Assembly (NCBI GenBank): GCA_010029175.1
Contig: RGNC01000002.1
Location: 1 to 37,275 of the forward strand
DNA from: Synechococcaceae bacterium WB8_1B_136
GTDB lineage: Bacteria > Cyanobacteriota > Cyanobacteriia > PCC-6307 > Cyanobiaceae
DNA: 37,275 bases
Direction: 5' to 3'
Positions 1-10,393 of this stretch are shown here, in pieces. The notes under the pieces were generated by a model that worked only from the letters and a program-made list of their open reading frames with translations, had not been told where the DNA came from and made no database searches. How positions within the stretch are numbered: the first letter of the stretch is position 1; each line of letters opens with the position of its first letter. A program made the position numbers and the translations under genes.

Positions 1-2
1 TG

Positions 3-542
3 GAGCTGCGCCAGCACAACCTGCTGCGGGATCCCCTGCCCCAAGCCCAGGCTGATCTGGTGTGGTGCCGCTGGGTGGCGATGTTTCTGCCTGAGCTGGA
101 CCCCCTGCTGGATCCCCTGCCCGCGGCCCTGCGACCAGGGGGCCAGGCGCTATTCCACGAATACCTGCACTGGGACACCTTCGCGCTGCATCCCCACGGC
201 GATGCCATCGCCCGCTTCGGCCAGGCGGTGCAGCGCAGCTTCCGGCAGGCCGGCGGGGATCCGGATGTGAACCGCCGTCTGCCGTCGCTGCTGGCGGCCC
301 GGGGCCTGCGGATCGAGGAGCTGCGGCCCCTGCCGGTGCTGGGCCGGTCCGGATCCATGGCCGCCCAGTGGATGGAGGCCTTCGTGGCCGTGTACGGCCG
401 CCAGCTGCAGGCCCTGGGGCTGTGGTGCGCAGCCGATGCGCAGCAAGCGGTGGCGGAGATCGCCGCCGCCCGGCAGGATCCGGGAAGCTACTGGGTGGGG
501 CCCACGCTGCTGGAGCTGCGGGCGACACGATGGGAGAACTGA
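3..542 (+). CDS. C-terminal part of a SAM-dependent methyltransferase (BioC-like); 5' end lies outside the window
   Basis: Open frame continues to the left edge (ELRQHNLLRDPLPQAQADLVWCRWVAMFLPELDPLLDPLPAALRPGGQALFHEYLHWDTF), resembling the C-terminal half of a class I methyltransferase. Confidence 0.65.
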   Translation, partial: ELRQHNLLRDPLPQAQADLVWCRWVAMFLPELDPLLDPLPAALRPGGQALFHEYLHWDTFALHPHGDAIARFGQAVQRSFRQAGGDPDVNRRLPSLLAARGLRIEELRPLPVLGRSGSMAAQWMEAFVAVYGRQLQALGLWCAADAQQAVAEIAAARQDPGSYWVGPTLLELRATRWEN

Positions 543-557
543 GCGCTTCCTGACCCC

Positions 558-1469
558 GTGCCCTGGACCGAGGCCGACACCCCCGACCAACGCGGTCGCG
601 TGGCCCTGATCACCGGCGCCAACAGCGGCCTGGGCCTGGAGACGGCCCGGGTCCTGGCCAGCCGGGGCGCCACGGTGCTGCTGGCCTGCCGCAGCCGCCA
701 GCGGGGTGAAGCGGCCCGCCAGGCCCTGCTGCCCACCGCCGGCGCCGGCATCGATGTGCTGGAGCTCGATCTGGCCGACCTGGCCAGCGTGCGCCGCGCC
801 TCCGATCTGGTGGCGCAGCAGTACGGCCAGCTGGATCTGCTGATCAACAACGCCGGCGTGATGGCGCCGCCGCGGCTGTTGAGCAGCCAGGGGCTGGAAC
901 TGCAGTTCGCCGTGAATCACCTGGGCCACTTCGCCCTCACCCGGGCCCTGCTGCCGCTGCTGGAGCGGCGCGCCGGGGCGCGGGTGGTGCATGTGAGTTC
1001 AGGGGCCCACTACTTCGGCCGCATCGCCTTCGACGACCTGCAGGGTGAACGGCGCTACGACGCCTGGGCCGCCTACGCCCAGAGCAAACTCGCCAATGTG
1101 ATGACCGCCCTGGAGCTGCAGCAGCGGCTGGAGGCCTCCGGCAGCGGCGTGCTCTCGCTGGCGGCCCACCCGGGGCTGGCCCGCACCAACCTGCAACCCA
1201 CCTCGGTGGCTTCCCGCGGCTCGCGGCTGGAGGGCCTGGCCTACCGGCTGATGGATCCCCTGTTCCAGAGCGCGGCCATGGGAGCCCTGCCACAGCTGTA
1301 TGCCGCCGTGGCCCCGGATGTGGAGGGCGGAGCCTTCTACGGCCCGGGTGGCCTGGCCAATCTCAAGGGCCATCCGGTGCGCTGCCGCGTCGCCAAGGCC
1401 GCCCACAACACCGCCCAGCGCCAGCGGCTCTGGCAGGTGAGCGAAGAGCTGAGCCATTGGGAACGCTGA
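558..1469 (+). CDS. SDR family NAD(P)-dependent oxidoreductase (GTG start)
   Basis: Rossmann motif [26 protein letters not shown], and a YAQSKLAN catalytic motif. Confidence 0.9.
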   Translation: MPWTEADTPDQRGRVALITGANSGLGLETARVLASRGATVLLACRSRQRGEAARQALLPTAGAGIDVLELDLADLASVRRASDLVAQQYGQLDLLINNAGVMAPPRLLSSQGLELQFAVNHLGHFALTRALLPLLERRAGARVVHVSSGAHYFGRIAFDDLQGERRYDAWAAYAQSKLANVMTALELQQRLEASGSGVLSLAAHPGLARTNLQPTSVASRGSRLEGLAYRLMDPLFQSAAMGALPQLYAAVAPDVEGGAFYGPGGLANLKGHPVRCRVAKAAHNTAQRQRLWQVSEELSHWER

Positions 1470-1470
1470 G

Positions 1471-1671
1471 GTGTTCCCTGAGCTGAGCCCCATGGCCCCT
1501 GCCCCGCACAATCAGCGCTCCAACCGTCTCAGCCAACCCCTGAGCAGCGGCAGTCCCGCCTGCCATAGCCTCGATCCAGACGACTGGCTGACCGACCTGC
1601 GCGACTGGGTGAACCTCTGCCACCGCGGGGTGGATCCACAGGAGGCCTGGCAGCGGCTGCAGCAGCCGTAG
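1471..1671 (+). CDS. Small hypothetical protein
   Basis: 66-aa ORF in the gap between two confident same-strand genes; no recognised domain. Confidence 0.4.
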   Translation: MFPELSPMAPAPHNQRSNRLSQPLSSGSPACHSLDPDDWLTDLRDWVNLCHRGVDPQEAWQRLQQP

Positions 1672-1673
1672 CG

Positions 1674-2252
1674 TTGTGGCCCCTCACCCAGCCCGGGTCC
1701 ATGGCCTCCAGGCTCATCCAGGCGCGCAAACTGCATCGCGTGGTGGCGCCCATCCTGTTGGCGCCCCTGATGCTGGCGGCCCTCACCGGCGTGGCGGCAC
1801 GGGCTGGACGGAGCTGGTTCGCCATGCCCAAGCCCCTGGCCAGCTGGCTCTATTCGCTGCACGAGGGGGGCTTCCTGGGGGAGCCCCTGGTGCCCTTCTA
1901 CGTGTTGGCCATGGGGCTGGGGCTGCTCGGCCTCTGCGCCACAGGCCTGGTGCTGCTGCGTCAGCAGCCTGCCAGGAGCGCCAATGTGGCGACCCATCGC
2001 CGCCTGCACAGCTCGGTGGCCCTGGTGGCCGTGCTGCCGCTGGTGATGTCAGCCAGCAGCGGCATCCTGTTTCGCCTGCTGGAAAGCTGGGGACATCTGC
2101 CTGAGGAGCAGATCGAGTGGCTGATGGATCTCCATCAGGGCGCATGGCTCGGCGATGCCCTCAAGCCGGTGTATGTGGTTCTGGTGGGCTTGGGTCTGGT
2201 GGTGCTGCTCGGCTCCGGGGTCACCATGCTGCGGCGAGCACGGCTTCATTGA
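1674..2252 (+). CDS. PepSY-associated TM-helix-type membrane protein (GTG start)
   Basis: Several hydrophobic segments; repeated LYSLHEGGFLGEPLVPFYVLAMGLGLLGL / LMDLHQGAWLGDALKPVYVVLVGLGLVVL pattern. Confidence 0.6.
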   Translation: MWPLTQPGSMASRLIQARKLHRVVAPILLAPLMLAALTGVAARAGRSWFAMPKPLASWLYSLHEGGFLGEPLVPFYVLAMGLGLLGLCATGLVLLRQQPARSANVATHRRLHSSVALVAVLPLVMSASSGILFRLLESWGHLPEEQIEWLMDLHQGAWLGDALKPVYVVLVGLGLVVLLGSGVTMLRRARLH

Positions 2253-2254
2253 GA

Positions 2255-2326
<72 letters not shown>

Positions 2327-2364
2327 GGTTGCGCCATTCTGCAGGGCCACCGCCCGCTCCACCC

Positions 2365-2883
2365 ATGGCCAGCGGCCAGCAGCACGACCGCGCCACCTGG
2401 CTCCTGGCGCTGCCCTTCGGGGCCCTGTGGTGGCCGTGGCTGGGGCTGACGGGGGTGGCGACCGCCGGCCTGGCGTTTCTGCTGGGCGGTCTGCTGCTCT
2501 CCCCCGATCTCGACACCCACTCCCAGCCCACCCGCCGCTGGGGACCGTTGCGGCTGCTGTGGTGGCCCTACCGGCAGCTGCTGCGCCACCGCTCGCTGCT
2601 GTCCCACAGCCCGCTGCTGGGCATGGCCGGGCGCCTGGGCTACCTGACCGCCCTGCTGCTGGCACTTTGCCTGCTGCTGCAACCCCTGGGGGGGCCGAAG
2701 CCGGAGCAGCTGCTGGCCCTGGGGCAAGGGATCTGGCAGCAGCAGCGCCCCCTGCTGCTGGCGGCCCTGGTGGGGCTGGAGGCCAGCAGCTGGCTGCACC
2801 TGATCCAGGACGGCGATCCCATGCCGCGAACGCCACGGCTCCTGCGCCGCTGGAGGCGCCGACGCAGAACGATGAGAAGGTGA
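2365..2883 (+). CDS. YdjM/DUF2227-like membrane metal-binding (putative metal-dependent hydrolase) protein
   Basis: LLLSPDLDTHSQPTRRWGPLRLLWWPYRQLLRHRSLLSHSPLLG pattern plus hydrophobic helices. Confidence 0.65.
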   Translation: MASGQQHDRATWLLALPFGALWWPWLGLTGVATAGLAFLLGGLLLSPDLDTHSQPTRRWGPLRLLWWPYRQLLRHRSLLSHSPLLGMAGRLGYLTALLLALCLLLQPLGGPKPEQLLALGQGIWQQQRPLLLAALVGLEASSWLHLIQDGDPMPRTPRLLRRWRRRRRTMRR

Positions 2884-2912
2884 GAGGCAACCCGAGCGCC
2901 CGCCAGCGTCCG

Positions 2913-3758
2913 ATGCCCGCACCGACCGATCCAACCCTGGCCGCCCTGGCGGACCTGCAGGCCGTGGTGGCCCGTCTGCGGGATCCCCAGGGTGGCTGCC
3001 CCTGGGACCTGGAACAGACCCATGCCTCGCTGGTGCCCTACGTGCTCGAAGAAGCCCACGAGGTGGCCGATGCCATCCGCCACGGCGACGACGGCCACCT
3101 GGCCGAGGAACTGGGGGACCTGCTGCTGCAGGTGGTGCTGCATGCCCAGATCGCCAGCGAGGAGGGCCGCTTCGACCTGGCGCAGGTGGCCCGCGGCATC
3201 AGCGACAAGCTGGTGCGCCGCCATCCCCATGTGTTCGGCGACGCCGAAGCCGCCGATAGCGCAGCGGTGAAGCAGACCTGGGAGGCGATCAAAGCGACGG
3301 AGAAAGCCAGCCCCGCCTCCGCCAGCCCGCTGAGCGATCGCCTGGCCGGCAAGGTGCGCGGCCAGCCCGCCCTGGCCGGCGCCATGACGATTTCGCGCAA
3401 AGCCGCCGCCGCCGGCTTCGAGTGGGAGGCCATGGATGGCGTGTGGGCGAAGGTGCACGAGGAGCTGAAGGAGCTCCAGGAGGCCGTGGCCGAGGCGATG
3501 GTCAGCGGCGACCGGACCCATGCCCAGGAGGAGCTCGGCGATGTGCTGTTCACCCTGGTGAATGTGGCCCGCTGGTGCGGCATCGACCCGGAAGCCGGCC
3601 TGGCGGGCACCAACCGCCGTTTCCTGGCACGCTTCTCCCGGGTGGAGGCCGCCCTGGACGGCCAGCTCAGCGGCCGCTCGATCGGAGAACTGGAACAGCT
3701 CTGGCAGCAGGCCAAAGCCCAGATCCGGGCGGAACGCGGCCAGCAGCCAGACAGCTGA
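2913..3758 (+). CDS. mazG: Nucleoside triphosphate pyrophosphohydrolase MazG
   Basis: LRDPQGGCPWDLEQTHASLVPYVLEEAHEVADAI ... EELGDLLLQVVLHAQIA ... EELGDVLFTLVNVARW. Confidence 0.95.
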   Translation: MPAPTDPTLAALADLQAVVARLRDPQGGCPWDLEQTHASLVPYVLEEAHEVADAIRHGDDGHLAEELGDLLLQVVLHAQIASEEGRFDLAQVARGISDKLVRRHPHVFGDAEAADSAAVKQTWEAIKATEKASPASASPLSDRLAGKVRGQPALAGAMTISRKAAAAGFEWEAMDGVWAKVHEELKELQEAVAEAMVSGDRTHAQEELGDVLFTLVNVARWCGIDPEAGLAGTNRRFLARFSRVEAALDGQLSGRSIGELEQLWQQAKAQIRAERGQQPDS

Positions 3759-3773
3759 CCCCACCACAGCCAC

Positions 3774-3812
3774 TCTCCCTAATTCTGTACAGGCTGTACA
3801 GAATTAGGGAGA
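3774..3812. repeat. 39-nt perfect palindrome (19-bp arms, 1-nt centre)
   Basis: tctccctaattctgtacag-g-ctgtacagaattagggaga, read directly; between the convergent genes mazG and arfB. Confidence 0.95.
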
Positions 3813-3898
3813 CATTGCACGGGCCCATCCCCAAGCCTGTCCGGGTCCCGGGCCCCGACCGGCCCAGCCCAGGCGCCCCAGATGCCCCGCGCGGCAGC

Positions 3899-4345
3899 TC
3901 ATTCCTCCGGCAGGTCAACCCGGCCACGGCGCTGCCCCTTGATGGCACCGCGCTGTTTCTTGGCCGCCAGGCGTCGCTCCACCGAGCCGCGCGTGGGGCG
4001 GGTGGCCCTCCGGGGCGGCGGCGGCGGCCGCAGGGCCTGCTCCAACAGCTCCACCAGCCGGCGCTGGGCGGCAACGCGGTTCTGCCACTGGGATCGGTGT
4101 TCACTGGCGGCGATCACCACCGCCCCATCCACCAGCGTCCCCGCCAGACGCCGCAGGGCCCGGGCCTTCAACGCTGGTGGCAGCGCTTCGGTGGCAGCCA
4201 GGTCAAACAGCAGCTCCACCCGTGAATCGGTGGTGTTCACGTTCTGCCCACCGGGCCCGGACGAGCGCGAAAAGCGCCAGCGCAGCTGGGCCACCGGCAG
4301 CGCCACCGGCGCCTGCCCCGCCACAGTGAGCTGCAACACATCCAT
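3899..4345 (-). CDS. arfB: Class I peptide chain release factor-like protein (ArfB/YaeJ-type ribosome rescue)
   Basis: [24 protein letters not shown] motif, basic C-terminal tail, short length without a PrfA/B N-terminal domain. Confidence 0.85.
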   Translation of the reverse strand: MDVLQLTVAGQAPVALPVAQLRWRFSRSSGPGGQNVNTTDSRVELLFDLAATEALPPALKARALRRLAGTLVDGAVVIAASEHRSQWQNRVAAQRRLVELLEQALRPPPPPRRATRPTRGSVERRLAAKKQRGAIKGQRRGRVDLPEE

Positions 4346-4397
4346 GGAGGGCCTTCGCCGGCGATGCGCAAGTCTGGAGGGAGCAACCGCCGCACCG

Positions 4398-5270
4398 ATG
4401 GCCGAGAGCAGCAGCAAGCCAGCCCCCACGCCTGGCTGGGTGGATGAAATCTTTGATGGCGTGCGCTACGGCCTGGCCGGCCGCGTGATTGCGGAACAGC
4501 AGTCGCCGTTCCAGACGGTCACGATCATCGAGAGCGAGCGCTACGGCAAGGGCCTGCTGCTGGATGGCTGCTGGATGACGGCCGAGCGCCAGGAACGGCA
4601 CTACCACGAGGCGATCGTGCACCCCGCCCTCTGCGGCGCCGAGCGGATCGAGCGGGTGCTGGTGATCGGCGGCGGCGATGGCGGCACCGCCCGCGAGTGC
4701 CTGCGCCACGCCGAGGTGCAGCACCTCGACATGGTGGAGATCGACGGCCTGGTGGTGGAGTGGAGCCAGCAATATCTGCCCAGCATCGGCGGTGGCTGCT
4801 GGAGCGATCCCCGCTTCCACCTCAGCGTGGGCGATGGCATCGCCTGGGCCGCAGGCGCCCCCGATGCCAGCTACGACGTGGTGATCGTGGACGGCTCCGA
4901 TCCGGCCGGTCCGGCCGAGGGCCTGTTCAACCGCGCCTTCTTCCAGCACTGCCGCCGCATCCTCAAACCCGGTGGCGTGTTCGCCACCCAGAGCGAATCG
5001 CCCGAGGCCTTCCGCCAGGTGCACCTCGACACCGTGCGCCTGATCCGCGAGGTGTTCGGCCACGCCGATCCGATGTACGGCTGGGTGCCCATGTATCCAA
5101 GCGGCTGGTGGAGTTGGACGTTCGCCGCCACAGACGGCCGTCGCTATCTGCAGCCGGATCCCGCCCGCGCCGCGGCCGTCGTCTGTGGCTCCGAGATCTG
5201 GAGTCCCCGCTGGCAGCGCGGCGCCTTCGACGCCATCCCCGCCGCCATCGAGCGCGCCCTCAACGCATGA
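4398..5270 (+). CDS. speE: Spermidine synthase
   Basis: [65 protein letters not shown]. Confidence 0.92.
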   Translation: MAESSSKPAPTPGWVDEIFDGVRYGLAGRVIAEQQSPFQTVTIIESERYGKGLLLDGCWMTAERQERHYHEAIVHPALCGAERIERVLVIGGGDGGTARECLRHAEVQHLDMVEIDGLVVEWSQQYLPSIGGGCWSDPRFHLSVGDGIAWAAGAPDASYDVVIVDGSDPAGPAEGLFNRAFFQHCRRILKPGGVFATQSESPEAFRQVHLDTVRLIREVFGHADPMYGWVPMYPSGWWSWTFAATDGRRYLQPDPARAAAVVCGSEIWSPRWQRGAFDAIPAAIERALNA

Positions 5271-6121
5271 ACAACCTCTTCGACACCGACGGCGCCATCT
5301 ACATGGGCAGCCGGCGCGACCCGGCCGGCTGCCGGGTGGGCTTGTTCGGCGTGCCCTACGACGGCACCACCTCGTTCCGGCCCGGCACCCGCTTCGGGCC
5401 CACCGCCATCCGCGAGGTGAGCCCCGGTCTGGAGAGCTACTGCCCCCAGCTCGATCGCGACCTGGAGGAGCTGGCCATCGCCGATCTGGGCGCCGTGGAC
5501 ATCCCCTTCGGCGCCCCCGAACCGGTGGTGGCGGCGGTGAAGGCGGCCACCGAGGCGGTGCTGGCGCTTGGCCTCAAGCCATTGATGCTGGGCGGCGAGC
5601 ACTCGATCAGCTCCGGTGCCGTTGCCGCCGTGGCAGCGCAGCACCCGGAGCTGGTGCTGGTGCAGCTCGATGCCCACGCCGATCTGCGCCACGAGTGGCT
5701 GGGCGCCCACCACAGCCACGCCTGCGCCATGCGCCGCTGCCTGGAGGTGCTGCCTAGCCAGCAGCTGCTGCAGATCGCCATCCGCAGCGGCACCCGCGAG
5801 GAGTTCACCGAACTCCGCCAGACGGGGCGCCTGGTGGCGATCGAGCGCATGGCCGAGGCCCTCAAGCCTCTGCGCGGCAAGCCCCTCTATCTCACTGTGG
5901 ACCTCGACTGGTTTGATCCCGCCGTGATGGCGGGCACCGGCACCCCGGAGCCCGGCGGCTTCCTCTGGAGCCATTTCGCCAGCCTGGTGGAGGAACTCCG
6001 CCACCACACTCTGGTGGCCGCCGATGTGGTGGAACTGGCACCCATGCTCGACCCCAGCGGCGTGAGCAGCGTGCTGGCGGCCAAGGTGGTGCGCAGCCTG
6101 CTGTTCCTGCTGGATCAGTAA
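5267..6121 (+). CDS. speB: Agmatinase / ureohydrolase family protein
   Basis: [49 protein letters not shown] metal-binding motifs; start overlaps the speE stop (ATGA). Confidence 0.92.
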   Translation: MNNLFDTDGAIYMGSRRDPAGCRVGLFGVPYDGTTSFRPGTRFGPTAIREVSPGLESYCPQLDRDLEELAIADLGAVDIPFGAPEPVVAAVKAATEAVLALGLKPLMLGGEHSISSGAVAAVAAQHPELVLVQLDAHADLRHEWLGAHHSHACAMRRCLEVLPSQQLLQIAIRSGTREEFTELRQTGRLVAIERMAEALKPLRGKPLYLTVDLDWFDPAVMAGTGTPEPGGFLWSHFASLVEELRHHTLVAADVVELAPMLDPSGVSSVLAAKVVRSLLFLLDQ

Positions 6122-6139
6122 GCGCTCAGCAGGCGCGTC

Positions 6140-6538
6140 CTAATAAGCGCAAGTCCCGCTGGCCCGCTGCTCGCGCAGGCGCTCGTGCTGCTGGCCGATC
6201 AGCTGCACCGCCAGGGTGGGGTGGTTGTGCAGCAGGTTGAGAAAGCGCAGGCGATCGAGCTTCAGCAACTCCACCGGGGTGCGGGCGAAGGCGTCGTTGC
6301 GGTACACCCCGTCCTTCCAGACAATGTCCTCGTAACTGAATAGTTCGCCGGGGCGATAGCAGAGCTTGTCGCCCTTGCTATTCACCACTTCCACAATGCC
6401 GCGCCCCACGCCATAAATGGCGTCGGCCCGCTGACCACGGGTGAACACAGCGCCACCAGTGGGAAACGACAGGGTCTCACAGTCGACCTGCGTTGCCATC
6501 AGGTCAACGGGAGTGGCGACAGTCAGCGATGGAGCCAA
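6140..6538 (-). CDS. Stand-alone Crp/Fnr-type cyclic nucleotide-binding domain protein, no HTH
   Basis: FPTGGAVFTRGQRADAIYGVGRGIVEVVNSKGDKLCYRPGELFSYEDIV cNMP-fold pattern; ORF ends without a helix-turn-helix region. Confidence 0.75.
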   Translation of the reverse strand: MAPSLTVATPVDLMATQVDCETLSFPTGGAVFTRGQRADAIYGVGRGIVEVVNSKGDKLCYRPGELFSYEDIVWKDGVYRNDAFARTPVELLKLDRLRFLNLLHNHPTLAVQLIGQQHERLREQRASGTCAY

Positions 6539-6647
6539 TCACCCACCTCCGGGCTTTTCGGATTTCTTCAGCTTGGCACCGAGAAGCTGTAACCCGTGCG
6601 ACGTGGAACACATTTGCACCTGCCGCAAGGCATTCTTCCGGTTCTGT

Positions 6648-6881
6648 TCAGCTTTCCAGCAGTTCGGCCAGCGCCAGCTGCTGATTGCGGGCCTGGAGCT
6701 CCAGTCCTGGTCCGGCCCCGATCACGGGCAGCCTTGGCGGCCGCGGCGTCCAGTGGTGACACCACAGCTCTGCCGCCAGTTCAGGGTGGATTCCCAGCTG
6801 TCGCAGCTGGCACCAGCCCATCGCACCACCGCTGGGCGGGGTGCAATGGCGGCAACTGCGGCAGCAGGGGCGGGTGCCCAT
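6648..6881 (-). CDS. Small Cys-rich protein, hypothetical; start codon uncertain (ORF is open to 7061)
   Basis: RPCCRSCRHCTPPSGGAMGWCQLRQLGIHPELAAELWCHHWTPRPPRLP looks protein-like with CxxCxxC spacing; no overlap with gcvT if this ATG is used. Confidence 0.5.
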   Translation of the reverse strand: MGTRPCCRSCRHCTPPSGGAMGWCQLRQLGIHPELAAELWCHHWTPRPPRLPVIGAGPGLELQARNQQLALAELLES

Positions 6882-7024
6882 CCACACCGGATCGGGGTGG
6901 CCCAGGCTACGCAGCCCAACCGCGACTGCCAGGGGCACGCCCCAAAGATGCGGGTTGTCTACTGGATGCTGAAGGCGATCGATCAGGCTGGCTCCATAGG
7001 ATCCGGGCCATTGCCTGCCGTGCC

Positions 7025-8188
7025 ATGGCCGCCCCGGAACAGCCACCGCTGCGGCGGACACCCCTGTTCGAGGCCACCCGAGCCGCCGGCGGACGCCTGG
7101 TGCCCTTCGCCGGCTGGGAGATGGCCGTGCAATACAGCGGCCTGGTGCAGGAGCACACCGCCGTTCGTCAGAGCTGCGGCCTGTTCGACATCTCCCACAT
7201 GGGGGTGCTCTGCCTGCGGGGCGATGGCGCCAAGGACGCCCTGCAGAGCCTGGTGCCCAGCGACCTGTTCCGCATCGGCCCCGGCGAGGCCTGCTACACG
7301 GTGCTGCTCAACGACCAGGGGGGCATCCGCGACGATCTGATCGTCTACGACCGGGGGTGGCGCCCGGGGGCCGACGGCCGGGAGAGCCACGAGCTGCTGC
7401 TGGTGATCAACGCCGCCTGTGCCGAGGCGGACACCGCCTGGCTCCGCAGCCAGCTCGAACCGGCCGGCATCAGCGTGCGTGATCACAAAGGCGCTGAGGG
7501 CGTTCTGCTGGCCCTGCAGGGTCCAGAAGCCGCAGCACACCTGGAGCGCCTGGTGGGGGAGAGCCTGGCGGGTCTGCCTCGTTTCGGCCATCGCGATCTG
7601 GTGCTGCGCCACGCCCAGGGCGACGCCGCCGGGGCAGCGGTGTTCGTGGCCCGCACCGGGTACACGGGGGAAGACGGCTTCGAACTGCTGCTGAGCCGCA
7701 ACGCGGGCCTGGCCCTGTGGGCCCAGCTGCTGGCCGACGGCGTTGTGCCCTGCGGCCTCGGCGCCCGCGACACCCTGCGGCTGGAGGCGGCCATGCATCT
7801 CTACGGCTCCGACATGGACGCCAACACCACTCCCCTGGAGGTGGGACTGGGTTGGCTCGTCCACCTGGACATGCCCAAACCCTTCATCGGCCGCGCCGTG
7901 CTGGAGCGGCAGACAGCCGAGGGCGTGACGCGACGGCTGGTGGGGCTGCAGCTGCAAGGACGAGCCATCCCGCGGCATGGCTACCCGGTGCTGGCCGCAG
8001 GGGCCGTGGCGGGCAGCACACCGATCGGCACGGTCACCAGCGGCGGCTGGTCCCCCAGCCTGGAGGCCGGCATCGCCCTGGCCCTGGTGCCCAACGCGCT
8101 GGCCAAGGCCGGCACCGCTCTGGCGGTGGAGATCCGTGGTCGCGTCGAACCGGCCACGGTGGTCAAGCGACCCTTCTACAGGCGTTGA
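7025..8188 (+). CDS. gcvT: Glycine cleavage system aminomethyltransferase (T protein)
   Basis: [73 protein letters not shown]. Confidence 0.96.
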   Translation: MAAPEQPPLRRTPLFEATRAAGGRLVPFAGWEMAVQYSGLVQEHTAVRQSCGLFDISHMGVLCLRGDGAKDALQSLVPSDLFRIGPGEACYTVLLNDQGGIRDDLIVYDRGWRPGADGRESHELLLVINAACAEADTAWLRSQLEPAGISVRDHKGAEGVLLALQGPEAAAHLERLVGESLAGLPRFGHRDLVLRHAQGDAAGAAVFVARTGYTGEDGFELLLSRNAGLALWAQLLADGVVPCGLGARDTLRLEAAMHLYGSDMDANTTPLEVGLGWLVHLDMPKPFIGRAVLERQTAEGVTRRLVGLQLQGRAIPRHGYPVLAAGAVAGSTPIGTVTSGGWSPSLEAGIALALVPNALAKAGTALAVEIRGRVEPATVVKRPFYRR

Positions 8189-8263
8189 CGCCGCCATGGG
8201 GCCGGCTTGCCATGGGGCGATCTGCGCTAGCCGCCGCTGCGGGGCCTGCAGCAACGCTCGCCA

Positions 8264-8286
8264 ATTCCGTACAGGCTGTACAGAAT
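8264..8286. repeat. Second, shorter copy of the CTGTACAG palindrome (one arm mismatch)
   Basis: attccgtacag-g-ctgtacagaat; differs from the 3782-3804 core attctgtacaggctgtacagaat at one base. Confidence 0.9.
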
Positions 8287-8304
8287 CCAGGAGGATCGCT
8301 GAGA

Positions 8305-8342
8305 CGTGCTGCAGGCCTACTGCTGGGGCGTGCTGCAGGCCT
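8305..8342. repeat. 14-bp direct repeat cgtgctgcaggcct, two copies 24 bp apart
   Basis: cgtgctgcaggcct at 8305-8318 and 8329-8342, upstream of aspS. Confidence 0.8.
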
Positions 8343-8436
8343 GCAGCTGAGACCTGAACCTCAGGCCTGAACCGGCTCCCCTCCAAGGGCCAGCCCCCCG
8401 GGTGGGACAATCGCCACTCCCAGACCCGATCCCAGC

Positions 8437-10260
8437 ATGCGCAGCCACGGATGCGGCGACCTGCGCCCCGATGCCACCGGCCAGGCCGTCGAACTGTGCG
8501 GCTGGGTGGACCGCAGCCGCGACCACGGCGGTGTGATCTTCATCGACCTGCGCGACCGCAGCGGCACGGTGCAGATCACCGTCGACCCCGACAACGGTGC
8601 GGAGATGTTCGCCACCGCCGAGCACCTGCGCAACGAGACGGTGGTCCAGGTGCAGGGCACCGTGCGGGAACGTCCCGCCGATGCCATCAACGACAAGCTG
8701 GCCACCGGCCGCATCGAGGTGCTGGCCAGCGCCATCACCGTGCTGAATGCCGTGAAGGGCAACCTGCCCTTCCCCGTGTCGGTGCACGACGAGGAGAACA
8801 CCCGCGAAGAGCTGCGGCTGCGCCACCGCTACCTCGACCTGCGCCGCGAGCGCATGAACGGCAACCTGCGGCTGCGGGCCCGCACCATTCAGGCCGCCCG
8901 CCGCTTCCTCGAAGAGCAGGGCTTCATCGAGGTGGAAACGCCGGTGCTCACCCGCTCCACCCCCGAAGGCGCCCGCGACTATCTGGTGCCGTCCAGGGTG
9001 TGCGGCGGTGAGTGGTTTGCATTGCCCCAGTCGCCCCAGCTGTTCAAGCAGCTGCTGATGGTGGGCGGCATCGAGCGCTACTACCAGGTGGCCCGCTGCT
9101 TCCGCGACGAAGACCTGCGGGCCGATCGCCAGCCGGAATTCACCCAGCTGGACATCGAGATGAGCTTCATGGACCAGGAGCAGATCCTGGAGCTCAACGA
9201 GGCCCTGATCGCCTCGATCTGGAAGGCGGTGAAAGGCGTGGAGCTGCCGCGTCCCTTCCCGCGCCTCACCTGGCACGACGCCATGGAGCGCTTCGGCACC
9301 GACCGCCCCGACACCCGCTACGGCCTGGAGCTCACCAACGTGAGCGACCTGGTGGCCGACATGGGCTTCAAGGTGTTCAGCGGGGCCGTGGCCAGCGGCG
9401 GCTCGGTGAAGTGCATCGCCGTGCCCGGCGGCAACGACGCCATCAGCAATGTGCGCATCAAACCGGGCGGCGATGTGTTCAGCGAGGCCCAGGCGGCCGG
9501 CGCCGGCGGCCTGGCCTTCATCCGCGTGCGCGAGGGCGGTGAGATCGACACGATCGGCGCCATCAAGGACAACCTGTCTGATGAGAAAAAAGCCGAGCTG
9601 CTGGCCCGCACCGCTGCCGAACCCGGCACCCTGCTGCTGTTCGGCGCCGGCGACACCGCCACGGTGAACAAGGCCCTCGATCGGGTGCGCCAGTTCCTGG
9701 CCCGCGAGCTGGGCCTGGTGAAACCCGACCGGGAGAACGACAGCTGGAACTTCCTCTGGGTGGTGGATTTCCCGATGTTCGAGTTCAACGCCGACGAGAA
9801 CCGCCTCGAGGCGCTGCATCACCCCTTCTGCGCCCCCAATGCCGAGGATCTGGGCAGCGACCCGGCCGCCTGGGCCGACACCCTGCCCACGGCCCGCGCT
9901 CAGGCCTACGACCTGGTGCTCAATGGCCTGGAACTGGGGGGAGGCTCGCTGCGCATCCACGATTCCTCCCTGCAGCGCCAGGTGCTGCAGACCATCGGCC
10001 TGCCCCTGGAGGAGGCCAACCAGCAGTTCGGCTTCCTGATGGACGCCCTCGACATGGGCGCCCCGCCCCACGGCGGCCTGGCCTTCGGCGTGGACCGGAT
10101 CGTGATGCTGCTGGCGGGCGAGGAGTCGATCCGCGACACGATCGCCTTCCCGAAAACCCAGCAGGCCCGCTGCCTGCTCACCGGCGCCCCCGGCGGAGTG
10201 GCCAGCAAGCAGCTCGACGAGCTGCACGTGGCCAGCACCTGGGTGGAGGAGGACGACTGA
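8437..10260 (+). CDS. aspS: Aspartyl-tRNA synthetase
   Basis: [79 protein letters not shown]. Confidence 0.97.
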   Translation: MRSHGCGDLRPDATGQAVELCGWVDRSRDHGGVIFIDLRDRSGTVQITVDPDNGAEMFATAEHLRNETVVQVQGTVRERPADAINDKLATGRIEVLASAITVLNAVKGNLPFPVSVHDEENTREELRLRHRYLDLRRERMNGNLRLRARTIQAARRFLEEQGFIEVETPVLTRSTPEGARDYLVPSRVCGGEWFALPQSPQLFKQLLMVGGIERYYQVARCFRDEDLRADRQPEFTQLDIEMSFMDQEQILELNEALIASIWKAVKGVELPRPFPRLTWHDAMERFGTDRPDTRYGLELTNVSDLVADMGFKVFSGAVASGGSVKCIAVPGGNDAISNVRIKPGGDVFSEAQAAGAGGLAFIRVREGGEIDTIGAIKDNLSDEKKAELLARTAAEPGTLLLFGAGDTATVNKALDRVRQFLARELGLVKPDRENDSWNFLWVVDFPMFEFNADENRLEALHHPFCAPNAEDLGSDPAAWADTLPTARAQAYDLVLNGLELGGGSLRIHDSSLQRQVLQTIGLPLEEANQQFGFLMDALDMGAPPHGGLAFGVDRIVMLLAGEESIRDTIAFPKTQQARCLLTGAPGGVASKQLDELHVASTWVEEDD

Positions 10261-10393
10261 GGCCGGCGCAGGGCCAGTTCACAGGCCACGGCCCGCGGCG
10301 GCACCAGAGCGCGAACCCGAACAGAAACGTTTGTTTTGGAGGCCTGAGCGCCCTCCCTGCTGACGCTGTGGGGGCCCCGCCCAGGATCCCTCC

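Noticed and set aside
3335-3345. HIP1 octamer GCGATCGC (also near 25284)
   Set aside because: Ordinary cyanobacterial motif; occurrences were not counted systematically, so no claim is made
2640-3773. 377-aa minus-strand ORF opposite mazG
   Set aside because: Antisense artefact of a GC-rich coding region
3774-3812. LexA (SOS box) site in the palindrome
   Set aside because: The spacing between GTAC half-sites is 5 nt, whereas the described cyanobacterial SOS box RGTACNNNDGTWCB has 4
6983-8410. 475-aa ORF antisense to gcvT
   Set aside because: Same GC-driven artefact; gcvT is unambiguous on the plus strand
8317-10227. 636-aa ORF on the minus strand opposite aspS
   Set aside because: Antisense frame of a high-GC gene; low-complexity His/Gln/Ala/Gly-rich translation with no protein-like motifs
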